Of a stretch of 64,000 nucleotides of DNA, positions 17,365-26,451 are shown piece by piece (within the stretch, counting starts at the first letter, position 1; every line of letters begins with the position of its first letter). A program made the position numbers and the translations under genes. The notes below the pieces were generated by a model. The model had not been told where the DNA came from. It saw only the letters and a list, made by a program, of their open reading frames with translations, and did not search any database. Source of the DNA: JBMNGG01 sp050949705 (GTDB lineage: Bacteria; Bacillota; Thermosediminibacteria; Thermosediminibacterales; Tepidanaerobacteraceae); assembly GCA_050949705.1 (NCBI GenBank), contig JBMNGG010000008.1:1-64000 (forward strand). Direction: 5' to 3'.

Positions 17365-19266
17365 ATGAATTATAAGAGCTATTTTTTAATCTCTATGTTG
17401 TTTATCTTTACTTTTATGAGTATTTTTACTGTTAAAGTTTCTTATGCTGATGGAGCAGAAACAGGCTTGGTTGCCCATTATACTTTTGATGGGGATGTTA
17501 AGGATTCTTCGGGCAATGGTAATGATGGGCGCTCAATAGGAGAGATATCATTTGTTGATGGTAAGATTGGAAAAGGTGCAAAGTTTGACGGCAGCAGTTA
17601 TATCCAAGTCGGAGACAGTAGTGATCTGGACCTGACCAATGCTTTTACTTTTTCTGTGTGGCTATACAAGGAAAAGCCGCTAGGTGATGGAGTCCGAATG
17701 CCTGTCATTTGCAAAGGAGAATCTGATGACTTTTGGGAAGCACCTTACAGGTTAATTTTAGGTTATGGTTCAACTCATGCTGAGATATGCTTAATTGCTC
17801 CCGAACAGAATGAAAGTGCTGAACACAGTTCAGATGCCTCGGTTCCCACCCAAAACTGGACACATTTAGTTGTAACCTGGGACGGAACCAGAGCGACATT
17901 TTTCAAAAACGGAGCAATTTCTACTGTCATAAGAACCAATATAAACACCATATATTTCAATGACCATGACCTACTTATCGGTGCTGATACTGTTGATGGG
18001 AATTTTTATCATGGGATTATGGATGATTTGAGGATTTATAACAAGGCCTTGTCTGACGTGGAGGTAAGGGCTTTATATGAATCTCAATCCACTACCCCCA
18101 CCACACAACCACAAACCCCCCCAGATCCTTCTATTGCCGTTCCCCAAGGGCTTATGGCATACTATGCTTTCGATGGGAATTTTAATGATACATCAGGCTA
18201 CGGCAACAATGGCAGTCCTATAGGCAACGTACCCTTTGTAGATGGCAAGGTTGGTAAAGCTGCCAAGTTTGACGGTGCAAGTTATGTGTTTGTAAAAGAC
18301 AACGATTCCCTGGATCTTCCCGATGCTTTTACTTTTTGTGCATGGCTTTGCAAAGAGCCCCAAGATGAGGGTAGAACGGCGATCCTTTGCAAAGGTGAAA
18401 CTGATGGCTTTTTTGACGTACCATACAGATACTTTTTAGGTTATGGGGCGGATTACCCTGAAATATGCTTGATTGACGAACTCCAAAGCAGCAGTGAAGA
18501 ACATCATTCTAACACCATTGTAGAAAACAATCAGTGGACACATGTATCTGTTAGCTGGGATGGAAGAAATGTAAGGTTTTATAAAAACGGTGTTCTTTCA
18601 GATCCCCCAATTGAAACGGAATATATTACTTCAATGCTGTGCAATGACCAAAATCTAGTTATAGGCATGGATAGTGTAGCTAGGACATTCTACAAGGGTA
18701 TTATTGATGAACTAAGAATCTATAACCGTGCTCTTTCCGATGCAGAAATAAAAACCGTGTATGATGTAAAACCCGCTGCAGCAGCTCCTACAACGCCCAC
18801 CCCCGTTACTACTCCGGCAGCACCAGGACAACTTTCGGACCTAAAACCGACTACACCAGGCCTTCCTGAAGAGCCGACAACCTCAATTATACTTCAAATT
18901 GACAATCCAAAGATGGTACAAAACGGCATTGAAAAAGAAATTGACCCCGGCTACGGCACCAAACCCATCGTCCTAAACGGAAGGACTTTGCTCCCAGTAA
19001 GGGCCATAATCGAAAGTCTCAGAGGTACGGTAGGCTGGGATCAAGCCGAGCAAAAGGTTACCCTTGAGGTAAACGACAGCACGATTATCATGTGGATCGG
19101 CCGTACCGATTATCTCGTCAACGGCGTAACTCACACCTTGGATGTTGCACCTATTGTTATCAACGGCCGGACTTTACTCCCCATCCGGGCTTTGCTGGAA
19201 AACATCGGATATGTAGTAGAGTGGAACAACGATTATAAAGCAGTAATAATAGTTTCTACCGATTAA
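17365..19266 (+). CDS. Secreted protein with two LamG domains and a copper-amine-oxidase-type stalk domain
   Basis: 633 residues. A signal peptide (about 1-28) is followed by two LamG/concanavalin-like repeats (about 32-238 and 260-465, each starting with AxYxFDGxxxDxSGxGNxG and ending in DxLRIYNxALSDxE). A Thr/Pro-rich linker leads to a Cu_amine_oxidN1-like domain (about 515-633) with paired NGRTLLPVRA and NGRTLLPIRA motifs. LamG domains usually bind carbohydrate or proteins; the stalk domain is common on clostridial surface proteins and does not imply oxidase activity. AAAGGAGG precedes the ATG. The last 500 bases are noticeably more GC-rich than the rest, suggesting a separate origin for the stalk module. 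Confidence 0.85.
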   Translation: MNYKSYFLISMLFIFTFMSIFTVKVSYADGAETGLVAHYTFDGDVKDSSGNGNDGRSIGEISFVDGKIGKGAKFDGSSYIQVGDSSDLDLTNAFTFSVWLYKEKPLGDGVRMPVICKGESDDFWEAPYRLILGYGSTHAEICLIAPEQNESAEHSSDASVPTQNWTHLVVTWDGTRATFFKNGAISTVIRTNINTIYFNDHDLLIGADTVDGNFYHGIMDDLRIYNKALSDVEVRALYESQSTTPTTQPQTPPDPSIAVPQGLMAYYAFDGNFNDTSGYGNNGSPIGNVPFVDGKVGKAAKFDGASYVFVKDNDSLDLPDAFTFCAWLCKEPQDEGRTAILCKGETDGFFDVPYRYFLGYGADYPEICLIDELQSSSEEHHSNTIVENNQWTHVSVSWDGRNVRFYKNGVLSDPPIETEYITSMLCNDQNLVIGMDSVARTFYKGIIDELRIYNRALSDAEIKTVYDVKPAAAAPTTPTPVTTPAAPGQLSDLKPTTPGLPEEPTTSIILQIDNPKMVQNGIEKEIDPGYGTKPIVLNGRTLLPVRAIIESLRGTVGWDQAEQKVTLEVNDSTIIMWIGRTDYLVNGVTHTLDVAPIVINGRTLLPIRALLENIGYVVEWNNDYKAVIIVSTD

Positions 19267-19331
19267 AATAATTAGTAAACCCATAAATAGTCATCTCCAA
19301 AGAATATAATTTAATAATTTGCAAAAAACAT

Positions 19332-19366
19332 GAAGGACTGCAGATAAATATGGCAGTCCTTCTTTT
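19332..19366 (+). terminator. Terminator, stem GAAGGACTGC
   Basis: Perfect 10-bp stem (19332-19341 with 19353-19362) then TTTT. The rest of the 19267-19574 gap holds no recognisable gene. A frame near 19390-19500 (YWMRHGLEKDPSA) looks faintly protein-like but has no start or extent. Confidence 0.8.
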
Positions 19367-19574
19367 GCTCAAAAAAAATGATTAAGCATATTACTGGATG
19401 AGACATGGTCTTGAAAAGGATCCCTCTGCATCATCGCCGATTAGGGATATAATAGATAGCCGTATCAAACCTATCGCTACAAGGAGCCATGAAATGAGAT
19501 GCATTGTTGTGATAAATATACAATGCTTGTAATAATAATGTGTTATGAAATACGAATATGTTTAGGGGGAGATT

Positions 19575-20663
19575 ATGAGTATAGCTAAAAAAAGCTTGTT
19601 GCTTGTTTTGGTATTAGGTCTAACTTTTATTTTGACTTCATGTGGCATTGAGGAATTTGATTTTACTTTAAATGAGGATTTCTCCGGATCGTTAGTTAAT
19701 GTATCTCTAATGGCTGACGAGCAATTAGAAGCAGAAACAATTTCAAATCGACATTTTATTGAAGATCCGAAATTAAAGCTTTTATCAGATGAAAAAATAG
19801 AGCGAGTTGTAGACAATGTGAAGATGGTTGGAGATAAACGCGTATTGGAATTTTCTCATATATCAGATATACCGAAAATGGGTTTTCAAGTTAAAGAAGA
19901 AGACGGGATTGTAACCTTATCAGCACCTATGTATGGCGCTATAGAAGATGCTGCTGAAAGAGAAGAGCAAAAACAATTGTGGAATATGCTTATGAAAGCA
20001 GGGTTTAAGGTGAGCGTTGCAGTAAATCTTCCAGGTAAAGTTTTGGAGACAAACGCAACAGAATATAATGATAATAGAGTTCTCTGGGATTTAATGAATA
20101 CTGACCTGCTTGTACAAGACACATATTGGGTGAAATACAAAGCAGAACATATAGCCCCTGTTGACGAGCAATTTGTTACAGAAGCTGCGGCATATCTTCA
20201 GTCCCAAGGTATATTAAAAGGTTCAGACAAGGGCTTGGAATTAGATAAAGAACTAAATAGGGTTGAAGGTGCATTAATCTATGCCAGAGTAATAGGCTTA
20301 GAGAGCGAAATAGAGCAATTTAAAAATCAACCAGACCCAAATTATGTAATGCCCTTTAAAGATATACCGGATTGGGCTTTGAGTGAAATAAGCTACTTGA
20401 ATTATAAAGGTTTAATTAATGGTATTTCAGAAGACATGTTCGGCTCCAAGGATTATATGACTGGAGATCAATTGGCTACTTTGCTCCTTAGGGCAAAAGG
20501 TTACTCAGATGCAAAAGGGGATTTTGTTTGGAATAAAGCATTACAAAAGGCTGTTGAAATAGGTATGTTAAAAGAAGAAGATAAAGCATTCATAGAAAAG
20601 GAACCAGGCTTTACCAGAGGGGAAATGGCTTTATTAGTCTCTCGATATTTTCAACATAAATGA
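19575..20663 (+). CDS. Lipoprotein with LppM-like N-terminus and degenerate SLH repeats
   Basis: 362 residues with a lipobox (LTSCG, Cys about 23), a domain of about 180 residues of the FDFTLNEDFSGSL...VNLPGKVLETNA type seen in DUF3153/LppM-like lipoproteins, and a C-terminal half with SLH-like repeats (VTEAAAYLQSQGILKG, ALSEISYLNYKGLINGI, FTRGEMALLVSRY). It is probably tethered to the outer face of the membrane and may contact wall polymer. Function is unknown. ATG follows AGGGGGAG. Flanking terminators before and after share an identical AAGGACTGC stem. Confidence 0.7.
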   Translation: MSIAKKSLLLVLVLGLTFILTSCGIEEFDFTLNEDFSGSLVNVSLMADEQLEAETISNRHFIEDPKLKLLSDEKIERVVDNVKMVGDKRVLEFSHISDIPKMGFQVKEEDGIVTLSAPMYGAIEDAAEREEQKQLWNMLMKAGFKVSVAVNLPGKVLETNATEYNDNRVLWDLMNTDLLVQDTYWVKYKAEHIAPVDEQFVTEAAAYLQSQGILKGSDKGLELDKELNRVEGALIYARVIGLESEIEQFKNQPDPNYVMPFKDIPDWALSEISYLNYKGLINGISEDMFGSKDYMTGDQLATLLLRAKGYSDAKGDFVWNKALQKAVEIGMLKEEDKAFIEKEPGFTRGEMALLVSRYFQHK

Positions 20664-20740
20664 GATCCTAAATAATCACACAAAAGCATTCCTAAGGGCT
20701 TAATAGAAGGCATGGGATATTAAAAATATACAATAGATAG

Positions 20741-20775
20741 AAGGACTGCATTAATGATTGAAAAGCAGTCCTTAT
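20741..20775 (+). terminator. Terminator, stem AAGGACTGC
   Basis: 9-bp stem 20741-20749 with 20765-20773. The stem is identical to that of the terminator at 19332 though loops and flanks differ. The remaining gap to 21124 is AT-rich with no recognised gene. Confidence 0.7.
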
Positions 20776-21124
20776 TCCAATTTTTGACAATACAGAATAA
20801 AACTGATACAATTTCTTAATATACTATTATTTTCAGGAAAAGCAATTATTTTACACAAAAGATACCGAATTGATATTTTATCTATAATACGTCACAAATA
20901 ATTGTCAATAACAATATTACTTGATCTGGTGTCGTTAGCACTGTATATTATGCAAATAAAGATGCTGGAGTTTTTTAAGCGTAGGCATTGACTTTAGTGT
21001 CATTTCAGCCACTTGCAAAGAGATATATGAATATATCGTCGAAATCAATTTTTGAAACCATTAGTAGAACAGAACAGATTAAAGGAAGTCAATTAATTTA
21101 TAATAAGAAGGAGGTGACATAGTT

Positions 21125-21526
21125 TTGGATGTAACAAATATTTATGAAGCCTTAAAAAAGGCAAAAACGGACAAAGCTGTGGGTATTAAGAGCATTCGAT
21201 TAAGTGACGATGATAATTTTGCATTATACGCAGCTCAAATCGATGGAAATAAAAGCGTTGGAGCTCATTATCATACTGAAGGAAAAGAAATCTATCAGAT
21301 TGTTGAAGGTAAAGGCGAGATGCACCTGGGAATACCGGTATCCGTAAAAGAAGTAATATGGAAAGAATCAACTGAAGTTAAGAAAGGAGATTGCTTTACG
21401 GTAAATGAAAACCAGGTCCATCAATTGGTCAATACAAGTTCTGAGAAATTAATAATAATTTTTGCCTGTCCTTATTCTCATATCAGCACCGATAGAATTG
21501 TGATGGAAGGAATATCGGAAAAATAA
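21125..21526 (+). CDS. Cupin-domain protein
   Basis: A 133-residue single-domain cupin. The first motif AHYHTEGKEIYQIVEGKGEM carries His-His and Glu metal ligands; the second contains GDCFTVNENQVHQLVN with the last His. Such small cupins are metal-dependent isomerases, oxygenases or sensors; no substrate can be given. Start is TTG at 21125 behind a strong AAGGAGGTGA. It is a stand-alone unit with a long terminator stem downstream. Confidence 0.8.
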   Translation: MDVTNIYEALKKAKTDKAVGIKSIRLSDDDNFALYAAQIDGNKSVGAHYHTEGKEIYQIVEGKGEMHLGIPVSVKEVIWKESTEVKKGDCFTVNENQVHQLVNTSSEKLIIIFACPYSHISTDRIVMEGISEK

Positions 21527-21560
21527 AAGCCAGGATTGAAAATCGTGGAGGAATGTGTGT

Positions 21561-21621
21561 GATATGTCCCCTTGGTGTAAACAGTTTTATTATTTCTACT
21601 GTTACAACAAGGGGACATATC
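21561..21621. terminator. Long hairpin terminator
   Basis: Perfect 14-bp outer stem (21561-21574 with 21608-21621) with an inner ACAGT/ACTGT stem, between convergent genes. T runs are weak but it fits a bidirectional terminator. Confidence 0.7.
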
Positions 21622-21655
21622 ATTTTGATGCATGAGTTCCCTTAGTTTTTATTCC

Positions 21656-22843
21656 CTAAATAAACCTTATGTATTTTGGCAATCCGTTTATATAAGGAAC
21701 ATCTACATGGCTTTGTATTAATGGTAGCATATAATCTATAGCTTCCTGTGTAACCCAGCGATTTTCATTATCTATCCATTCAAGAGGGAATGGCTTAGTG
21801 AAGTTAGCTACCTTCTCTAAGGGAACAGTTCCTGGCTCAAATCCTGTACCTACCTTTTTTATAGAAACCATTATGTCGCTTTTACCATTCATAATGTAAT
21901 CCACTCCGGCTTTCCCAACCATAACAGCTGCTTTATTATCTGTAAGAGAAGCTATATGTGCAGCACATCTCTGCATAATCGAAAATTCTATTGTTCTAAC
22001 ACGTTTGATAATATTTTCCTGAACAAGATGTTGTAAATAACGACCTACTCCGCCCATTTGTATGTTACCAAAAGCATCGGCTTGGGCTTCGCGAACGTGA
22101 AGATGAGCGTAATTGCCAGATTTGTCTTTTAGTCCTTCAGAGGCAACTATGAATACCTTACCTTTGTCTTTGAGGACTTTTTCAACATCACTTAAAAAGG
22201 CATCTTCTTCGAAAGTTACTTCAGGTAGATATATTAGATGAGGAGAGTCAACTACCTCGTCCCTTGCTAAAGCACTGGCAGCAGCAAGAAAACCGCTGTC
22301 TCTTCCCATAACTTCAACAATGGTAACGGTATTCTTGTCATACACTTCTGCATCTAATGCCATTTCACGAACTGTTGTAGCAATAAATTTTGCTGCACTA
22401 CCATATCCCGGGCAAAAGTGTGTATTTGTAAGGTCATTGTCAATAGTCTTAGGTATACCAATTACTTTAGTGTCTTTTTTCATTTTATTCATATATTCCG
22501 ATAATCTATGGGCAGTATCCATAGAGTCATTACCACCGGTATAAAGAAAATAGCCAATATTATACTTATCAAAGGTTGCAGAGATTTTATCGAAATCTCC
22601 TTCTTTTAACTTATGGCGACAGGAACCAAAAGCGGCTGATGGTGAGTATCTTAAAGTATTAAGATCTTTTTCATTAATATCGGTCATGTCAATTAAATCG
22701 TCATTTATTATGCCTTCAATACCAAATCGAGCAGCAAATATTTTAACGCCGTATTTTTTAGCTTCACTTATAATACCATAACAACTAGCATTAATAACAG
22801 ATGTCGGTCCTCCTGATTGGGCAAAAACCAAGTTCTTAGTCAT
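21656..22843 (-). CDS. pfp: Pyrophosphate-dependent phosphofructokinase (probable)
   Basis: This 395-residue enzyme phosphorylates fructose-6-phosphate in glycolysis. The motifs GGNDSMDT (about 99-106) and PKTIDNDL (Lys where ATP enzymes have Gly) mark the pyrophosphate-using group of phosphofructokinases; ATP enzymes read GGDGS and PGTIDND. Further signatures are MGRDSGFLAA and the IVASEGL segment. A PPi enzyme would be reversible and save ATP, which suits a fermentative anaerobe. The donor assignment rests on those two motif residues. The IS copy 2 lies just upstream and separates the gene from whatever originally preceded it. Confidence 0.88.
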   Translation of the reverse strand: MTKNLVFAQSGGPTSVINASCYGIISEAKKYGVKIFAARFGIEGIINDDLIDMTDINEKDLNTLRYSPSAAFGSCRHKLKEGDFDKISATFDKYNIGYFLYTGGNDSMDTAHRLSEYMNKMKKDTKVIGIPKTIDNDLTNTHFCPGYGSAAKFIATTVREMALDAEVYDKNTVTIVEVMGRDSGFLAAASALARDEVVDSPHLIYLPEVTFEEDAFLSDVEKVLKDKGKVFIVASEGLKDKSGNYAHLHVREAQADAFGNIQMGGVGRYLQHLVQENIIKRVRTIEFSIMQRCAAHIASLTDNKAAVMVGKAGVDYIMNGKSDIMVSIKKVGTGFEPGTVPLEKVANFTKPFPLEWIDNENRWVTQEAIDYMLPLIQSHVDVPYINGLPKYIRFI

Positions 22844-22945
22844 AAAACCTATTCCCCCTGTACATTATAAAGTTCATTTGTAGAATACATTATCTAGATT
22901 ATTATAGCATTTGTCTTGTAGGCAGACAAGTTTAATGCTAACAAT

Positions 22946-24511
22946 GATAGTGTCAAGATACTATGGGTTTTAAAATAAAAAAGTATTCCCTCTGGATATA
23001 TCTTTGCCTTAAGCGTCCCTTATTAACTTAAGGAACTGCGAAGCCCAAGTTCTTTTACCGATATTTAAAATAGTTATGTTACCAATAGTTTCGTGCGATG
23101 TGGTAAGCTTTCGTTTCCTGATAATCTCCTGGTCTACTTTTACCTGTCTTGCTTCATTTACCGCTGCTTTTTTCTTTTGTATAAACATATCATATACGTC
23201 TCCGCCATTTGCTACAAAGGCCCTTAACCTGGACATCTGGTCGACTCCAGTTTTACTCCAGCCCAAAGGCCTTGAGCTTAATCTAGACGATAGGATATGG
23301 CTAACATGACCTTCTGCACTGCAGCCAACATAATCTTGTTCATACTGACGCATTATTCCCTCCCAGTTGCCAAGTATGTACCTTCTTGCTTCATCTACAG
23401 ATCTTCTCTTTGTTTCTGGCTCAGTTATATTTATGATCGCTTTAAATAGTTCTTTTATACTATCCTTGTCTTTGGCATTTATATATGACCACATAATTGG
23501 TGTTGTATATCTTATATGCGCTGTAGCTTGCGTGACATACTTTGATAGGTGGTAACGGTCAAGTACATAGATACTTTTCTTTATCCAGCCTAGGCCATTT
23601 TTAATCCAGGGGGCTCCATCTCCTGAAAGGTATATCTTTTCTATAGTATCCATATCGTAAGCCTTATCTATATAGTCTAAAACTTCTACCCATAGTTCAT
23701 CGCTGTTTGGATAAACACCGCTGAAATACCTTGGGCTTAATAGCTTCCACCGGTTTTTACTAACTTTCTTTCTGCCTTCATGTACATATACAAGCTTTGG
23801 CTCTGTTAAACCTCCATCCTGAAGCGCTACATGATCTTCGTCTGCTTCTATGTATAGTACTTTTACATTCCTTTTATTTTGCTTGATCTTTACCGCATCA
23901 TTGTTTACACTACCAAGTTCTCGTATGCTGTTCATTACTGTCTGTGATGTTAGGGTTACTGCTTCAGAGGCTTTTTCTCCGCTTTTACTATAGGGCATAT
24001 ATACTGCTTCTTCTATGAGTTTTGCTTTTAGCAAAGCGTCTAGCTTGTCATGGGCTGATATGCCTACAGCCTCATCTGACAGATAGCTGTATTTGCCTGT
24101 TTTTTTATTCTTGTAATATGTTCTTTTATACCTGACTTGCCCAAATATTGTTGTAAGGGTCTTTTCAGCCTCTTTTTCTTTTGCTGTCCAGTAGCGTTTA
24201 CGATCTTTGCTGTTTTTATATGCCTTATCTATTGTTTCTAACGCTTCTGCAACTAAGGTTACTCCAATATCATCTAGCGTCTTCTTTGTAGCTAAAATAA
24301 ATTCAGATATATCTCTTCTTTCTCTTATCAGTTTTTCTAGTTCTTTTTTAAAACTGGTACTGATTTTTTGTGTGATTTCCTGTATAATTAGGTCCATAAG
24401 GGTATCTCCTTTTCTGTGGTTTTTGTGGTTCTTGCAGATTACATCATATCACAGAGGAGATACTCTTATCTTTTATTTTTTGGTTTTTACCCAAAGTAAT
24501 TTTACACTATG
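22946..24511 (-). mobile_element. ISLre2-family insertion sequence, copy 2 (intact)
   Basis: 1566-bp element with a perfect 9-bp target duplication GCTAACAAT at 22937-22945 and 24512-24520. Inverted-repeat ends match those of copy 1. Target size and single long transposase gene are as expected for the family. It inserted 42 bp beyond its right target repeat from the -35 box of the c-di-AMP riboswitch unit and about 100 bp upstream of the phosphofructokinase start. Confidence 0.95.
23009..24397 (-). CDS. ISLre2-family transposase (UPF0236)
   Basis: An intact 462-residue transposase. The N-terminal helical region is followed by the RYKRTYY strand, then acidic positions consistent with a DDE core: YIEADEDHVALQDGG near 185, YLSGDGAPWIKNG near 258, and CSAEGHVSHILSSRL near 365 with the last Glu. 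The Trp/Arg-rich SSRPLGWSKTG segment is characteristic of the family. ATG at 24397 follows AAAAGGAG. It is the only transposase in the window likely to be active and could mobilise both copies. Confidence 0.93.
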   Translation of the reverse strand: MDLIIQEITQKISTSFKKELEKLIRERRDISEFILATKKTLDDIGVTLVAEALETIDKAYKNSKDRKRYWTAKEKEAEKTLTTIFGQVRYKRTYYKNKKTGKYSYLSDEAVGISAHDKLDALLKAKLIEEAVYMPYSKSGEKASEAVTLTSQTVMNSIRELGSVNNDAVKIKQNKRNVKVLYIEADEDHVALQDGGLTEPKLVYVHEGRKKVSKNRWKLLSPRYFSGVYPNSDELWVEVLDYIDKAYDMDTIEKIYLSGDGAPWIKNGLGWIKKSIYVLDRYHLSKYVTQATAHIRYTTPIMWSYINAKDKDSIKELFKAIINITEPETKRRSVDEARRYILGNWEGIMRQYEQDYVGCSAEGHVSHILSSRLSSRPLGWSKTGVDQMSRLRAFVANGGDVYDMFIQKKKAAVNEARQVKVDQEIIRKRKLTTSHETIGNITILNIGKRTWASQFLKLIRDA

Positions 24512-24562
24512 GCTAACAATTATCATACAATTCGAACATCAATTCCGAATAGGCAGAAAACA

Positions 24563-24591
24563 TAGACAAAGCCTCAAAAATGTGTTATAAT
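24563..24591 (+). promoter_or_regulatory. Promoter of the riboswitch-peptide transporter unit
   Basis: TAGACA (24563-24568), 17-bp spacer, perfect TATAAT (24586-24591), about 27 bases before the aptamer. Confidence 0.7.
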
Positions 24592-24617
24592 AAAAATTAA
24601 CCAAAAAATTATATATC

Positions 24618-24737
24618 TGCCAGCTTAATCCAATTTGGAGCGGAGGAACCAAGAATGGGGCGAATCCTTATTTAAATTAAGGAAGGATACTCTTTCATCC
24701 GAGCCCGTCAGCTAACTTCGTAAGCTTGAAAGAGGGG
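24618..24737 (+). promoter_or_regulatory. c-di-AMP (ydaO/yuaA) riboswitch aptamer
   Basis: The leader has the class's conserved words in order: GGAGCGGAGGAACCA (24637-24651), ATGGGGCGAATC (24655-24666), CTCTTTCATCCGAGCCCGTC (24690-24709), AGCTAACTTCGTAAGC (24710-24725) and GAAAGAG. The class senses cyclic di-AMP and usually switches genes off at high ligand, mostly for potassium, osmolyte or wall functions. A terminator follows at once. Here the controlled operon is a peptide-type ABC transporter. Confidence 0.88.
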
Positions 24738-24740
24738 GTA

Positions 24741-24779
24741 AATAAAGTTAAAGATGAGCCTCTTTAACTTTATTTTTTT
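24741..24779 (+). terminator. Riboswitch expression-platform terminator
   Basis: Perfect 14-bp stem (24741-24754 with 24761-24774), 6-base loop, T run, ending 30 bases before the dppA start. Confidence 0.9.
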
Positions 24780-24808
24780 CAAGCTGGGGGATAGAAAGGA
24801 GAGAGAGT

Positions 24809-26362
24809 ATGAATAAGAGACTATTTTTTAGTGTTTTTGGGTTAATGCTAATTCTTGTATTGACCATTACAGGATGTGGATCTCAAGAATCAACAGTTGA
24901 AAATGATGGAGGAACTCTAGTAATTGCATTACCAAGAGATATTCCAACATTAGACCCGGCAAATCATAGATTAAGGGAAGCAGAAAATGTCATTAGGAAT
25001 ATATTTGATGGTTTAATTACGAAAACCCATGATGGTAAAATAGTACCTGAAATAGCAGAATCATGGGAAATCATTTCTGATACTGAATGGGAATTTAAGA
25101 TTCGTGAAGGTGTTACATTTCATAATGGAGAACCGTTAACAGCAGATGACGTAGTATTTTCCTTTGAAAGAATTATTAAAGAAGGTGCTATGGAAGGTCA
25201 AACATCACCACGAAAAGGTTTAATGGGTTCGACGTCTGATGTCTACAAAGTAGATGATTATACAGTAAGATTTAATAATGATGAACCTAATCCCACATTT
25301 TTACATGGTATAGCTCATCAGCAAATAATACCAAAAGATTATTTTGAAGAAGTTGGGATAGATGGTTTTTTGGAACATCCTGTAGGAGCAGGACCTTTCA
25401 AATTTGTATCAGGAACTCTTAATGATCAAATAGTTTTAGAAAGATATGATGATTATTATGGCGGTTCTCCAGAAATTCCACCAGTTGGTCCACCAGCATT
25501 AAAACGGGTTATATTCAAAGTTATTCCGGAAACATCAAGCGCAATTGCTGCTCTTAAAAACGGAGAGGTAAACATCATTTCTGCAATCCCACCAGATATG
25601 GTACAAAACCTGAGAGATGACCCCAATATAAATGTAAAAACCGTACAAGGAACAAGGGTTTACATGTTAGAAATGAATAACAAGATGCCTCCATTTGACA
25701 ATCCTAAGGTCAGACAAGCAATGAATTACGCTATTAATACAGATATGATTTTAGAAACAATATATGAGGGTAATGCAACAAGACTGTCGGGAGCCCTTAT
25801 GCCATATTCATTAGGTGCAAATCCCAACTTAAAGCCTTATGAGTATAATCCGGAAAAGGCAAAACAACTTCTTAAAGAAGCCGGGGTGACTAATCTTAAG
25901 GTCGTAATTGATACAGAACCTAAGAGGCAAAATGTAGCATCAGCAATGGCAGCCATGCTTCAGGAAATTGGTATAGATGCACAGGTGAGGAATTGGGAGT
26001 GGGGAGTTTTACAATCTGAAATTGAAAATGGGGCAAGACAAATGTATATGACTGATTGGGGAGATTCATGGCTTGATCCCGTCGGATTCTTAAATCCTAA
26101 ATTCAAAACGAATGACAGAGGTAATTGGTCTCATTATTCAAATGAAAAAGTAGATAAGCTTTTGACGGAAGCTGAAAGAATAGTTGATGTAGAGCGACGT
26201 GAAGAAATATATCATGAAGTAGAAGAAATATTATATGAAGAAGCACCAATAGTCTTTGGCTATACTCTTATGGAGGTGGAAGCTTCTACTGCAAATGTTG
26301 AAAACTGGCAGCCTAGTATGGATGGAAGACAAAATATGCACAGAGTAAGAATTACAAATTAA
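24809..26362 (+). CDS. Peptide/nickel-type ABC transporter substrate-binding lipoprotein
   Basis: 517 residues, SBP_bac_5 family. The lipobox TITGCGS places the lipid-modified Cys at about 23. Family segments are visible: LDPANHRLREAE near 50, TFHNGEPLTADDVVFSFER near 110, HPVGAGPFKF, NNKMPPFDNPKVRQAMNYAI and the C-terminal EEAPIVFGY. It should capture peptides or a similar solute outside the membrane and deliver it to the permeases encoded next. The solute cannot be read from sequence; the c-di-AMP riboswitch suggests osmotic or wall-related peptides. GGAGAGAG precedes the ATG. Confidence 0.92.
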   Translation: MNKRLFFSVFGLMLILVLTITGCGSQESTVENDGGTLVIALPRDIPTLDPANHRLREAENVIRNIFDGLITKTHDGKIVPEIAESWEIISDTEWEFKIREGVTFHNGEPLTADDVVFSFERIIKEGAMEGQTSPRKGLMGSTSDVYKVDDYTVRFNNDEPNPTFLHGIAHQQIIPKDYFEEVGIDGFLEHPVGAGPFKFVSGTLNDQIVLERYDDYYGGSPEIPPVGPPALKRVIFKVIPETSSAIAALKNGEVNIISAIPPDMVQNLRDDPNINVKTVQGTRVYMLEMNNKMPPFDNPKVRQAMNYAINTDMILETIYEGNATRLSGALMPYSLGANPNLKPYEYNPEKAKQLLKEAGVTNLKVVIDTEPKRQNVASAMAAMLQEIGIDAQVRNWEWGVLQSEIENGARQMYMTDWGDSWLDPVGFLNPKFKTNDRGNWSHYSNEKVDKLLTEAERIVDVERREEIYHEVEEILYEEAPIVFGYTLMEVEASTANVENWQPSMDGRQNMHRVRITN

Positions 26363-26381
26363 CTTTGTATTTAGAGCGTTT

Positions 26382-26400
26382 AAGGGGCGTCAGGCCCCTT
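26382..26400 (+). promoter_or_regulatory. Intercistronic hairpin after the binding-protein gene
   Basis: AAGGGGC/GCCCCTT stem with a GTCAG loop and no T run. Such stems commonly stabilise the 5' message so that the binding protein is made in excess over the permeases. Confidence 0.55.
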
Positions 26401-26451
26401 TCCACATTTTTAGTCAACTGTAATTATCTAGACATTATAGGGGTTGGGTAA

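Noticed and set aside
17365..19266. Copper amine oxidase activity for the LamG protein
   Set aside because: Only the N-terminal stalk-type domain is present; the catalytic domain of amine oxidases is absent.
23076..23555. Frames antisense to the IS transposase
   Set aside because: They also occur antisense to copy 1 and are by-products of transposase codon use.
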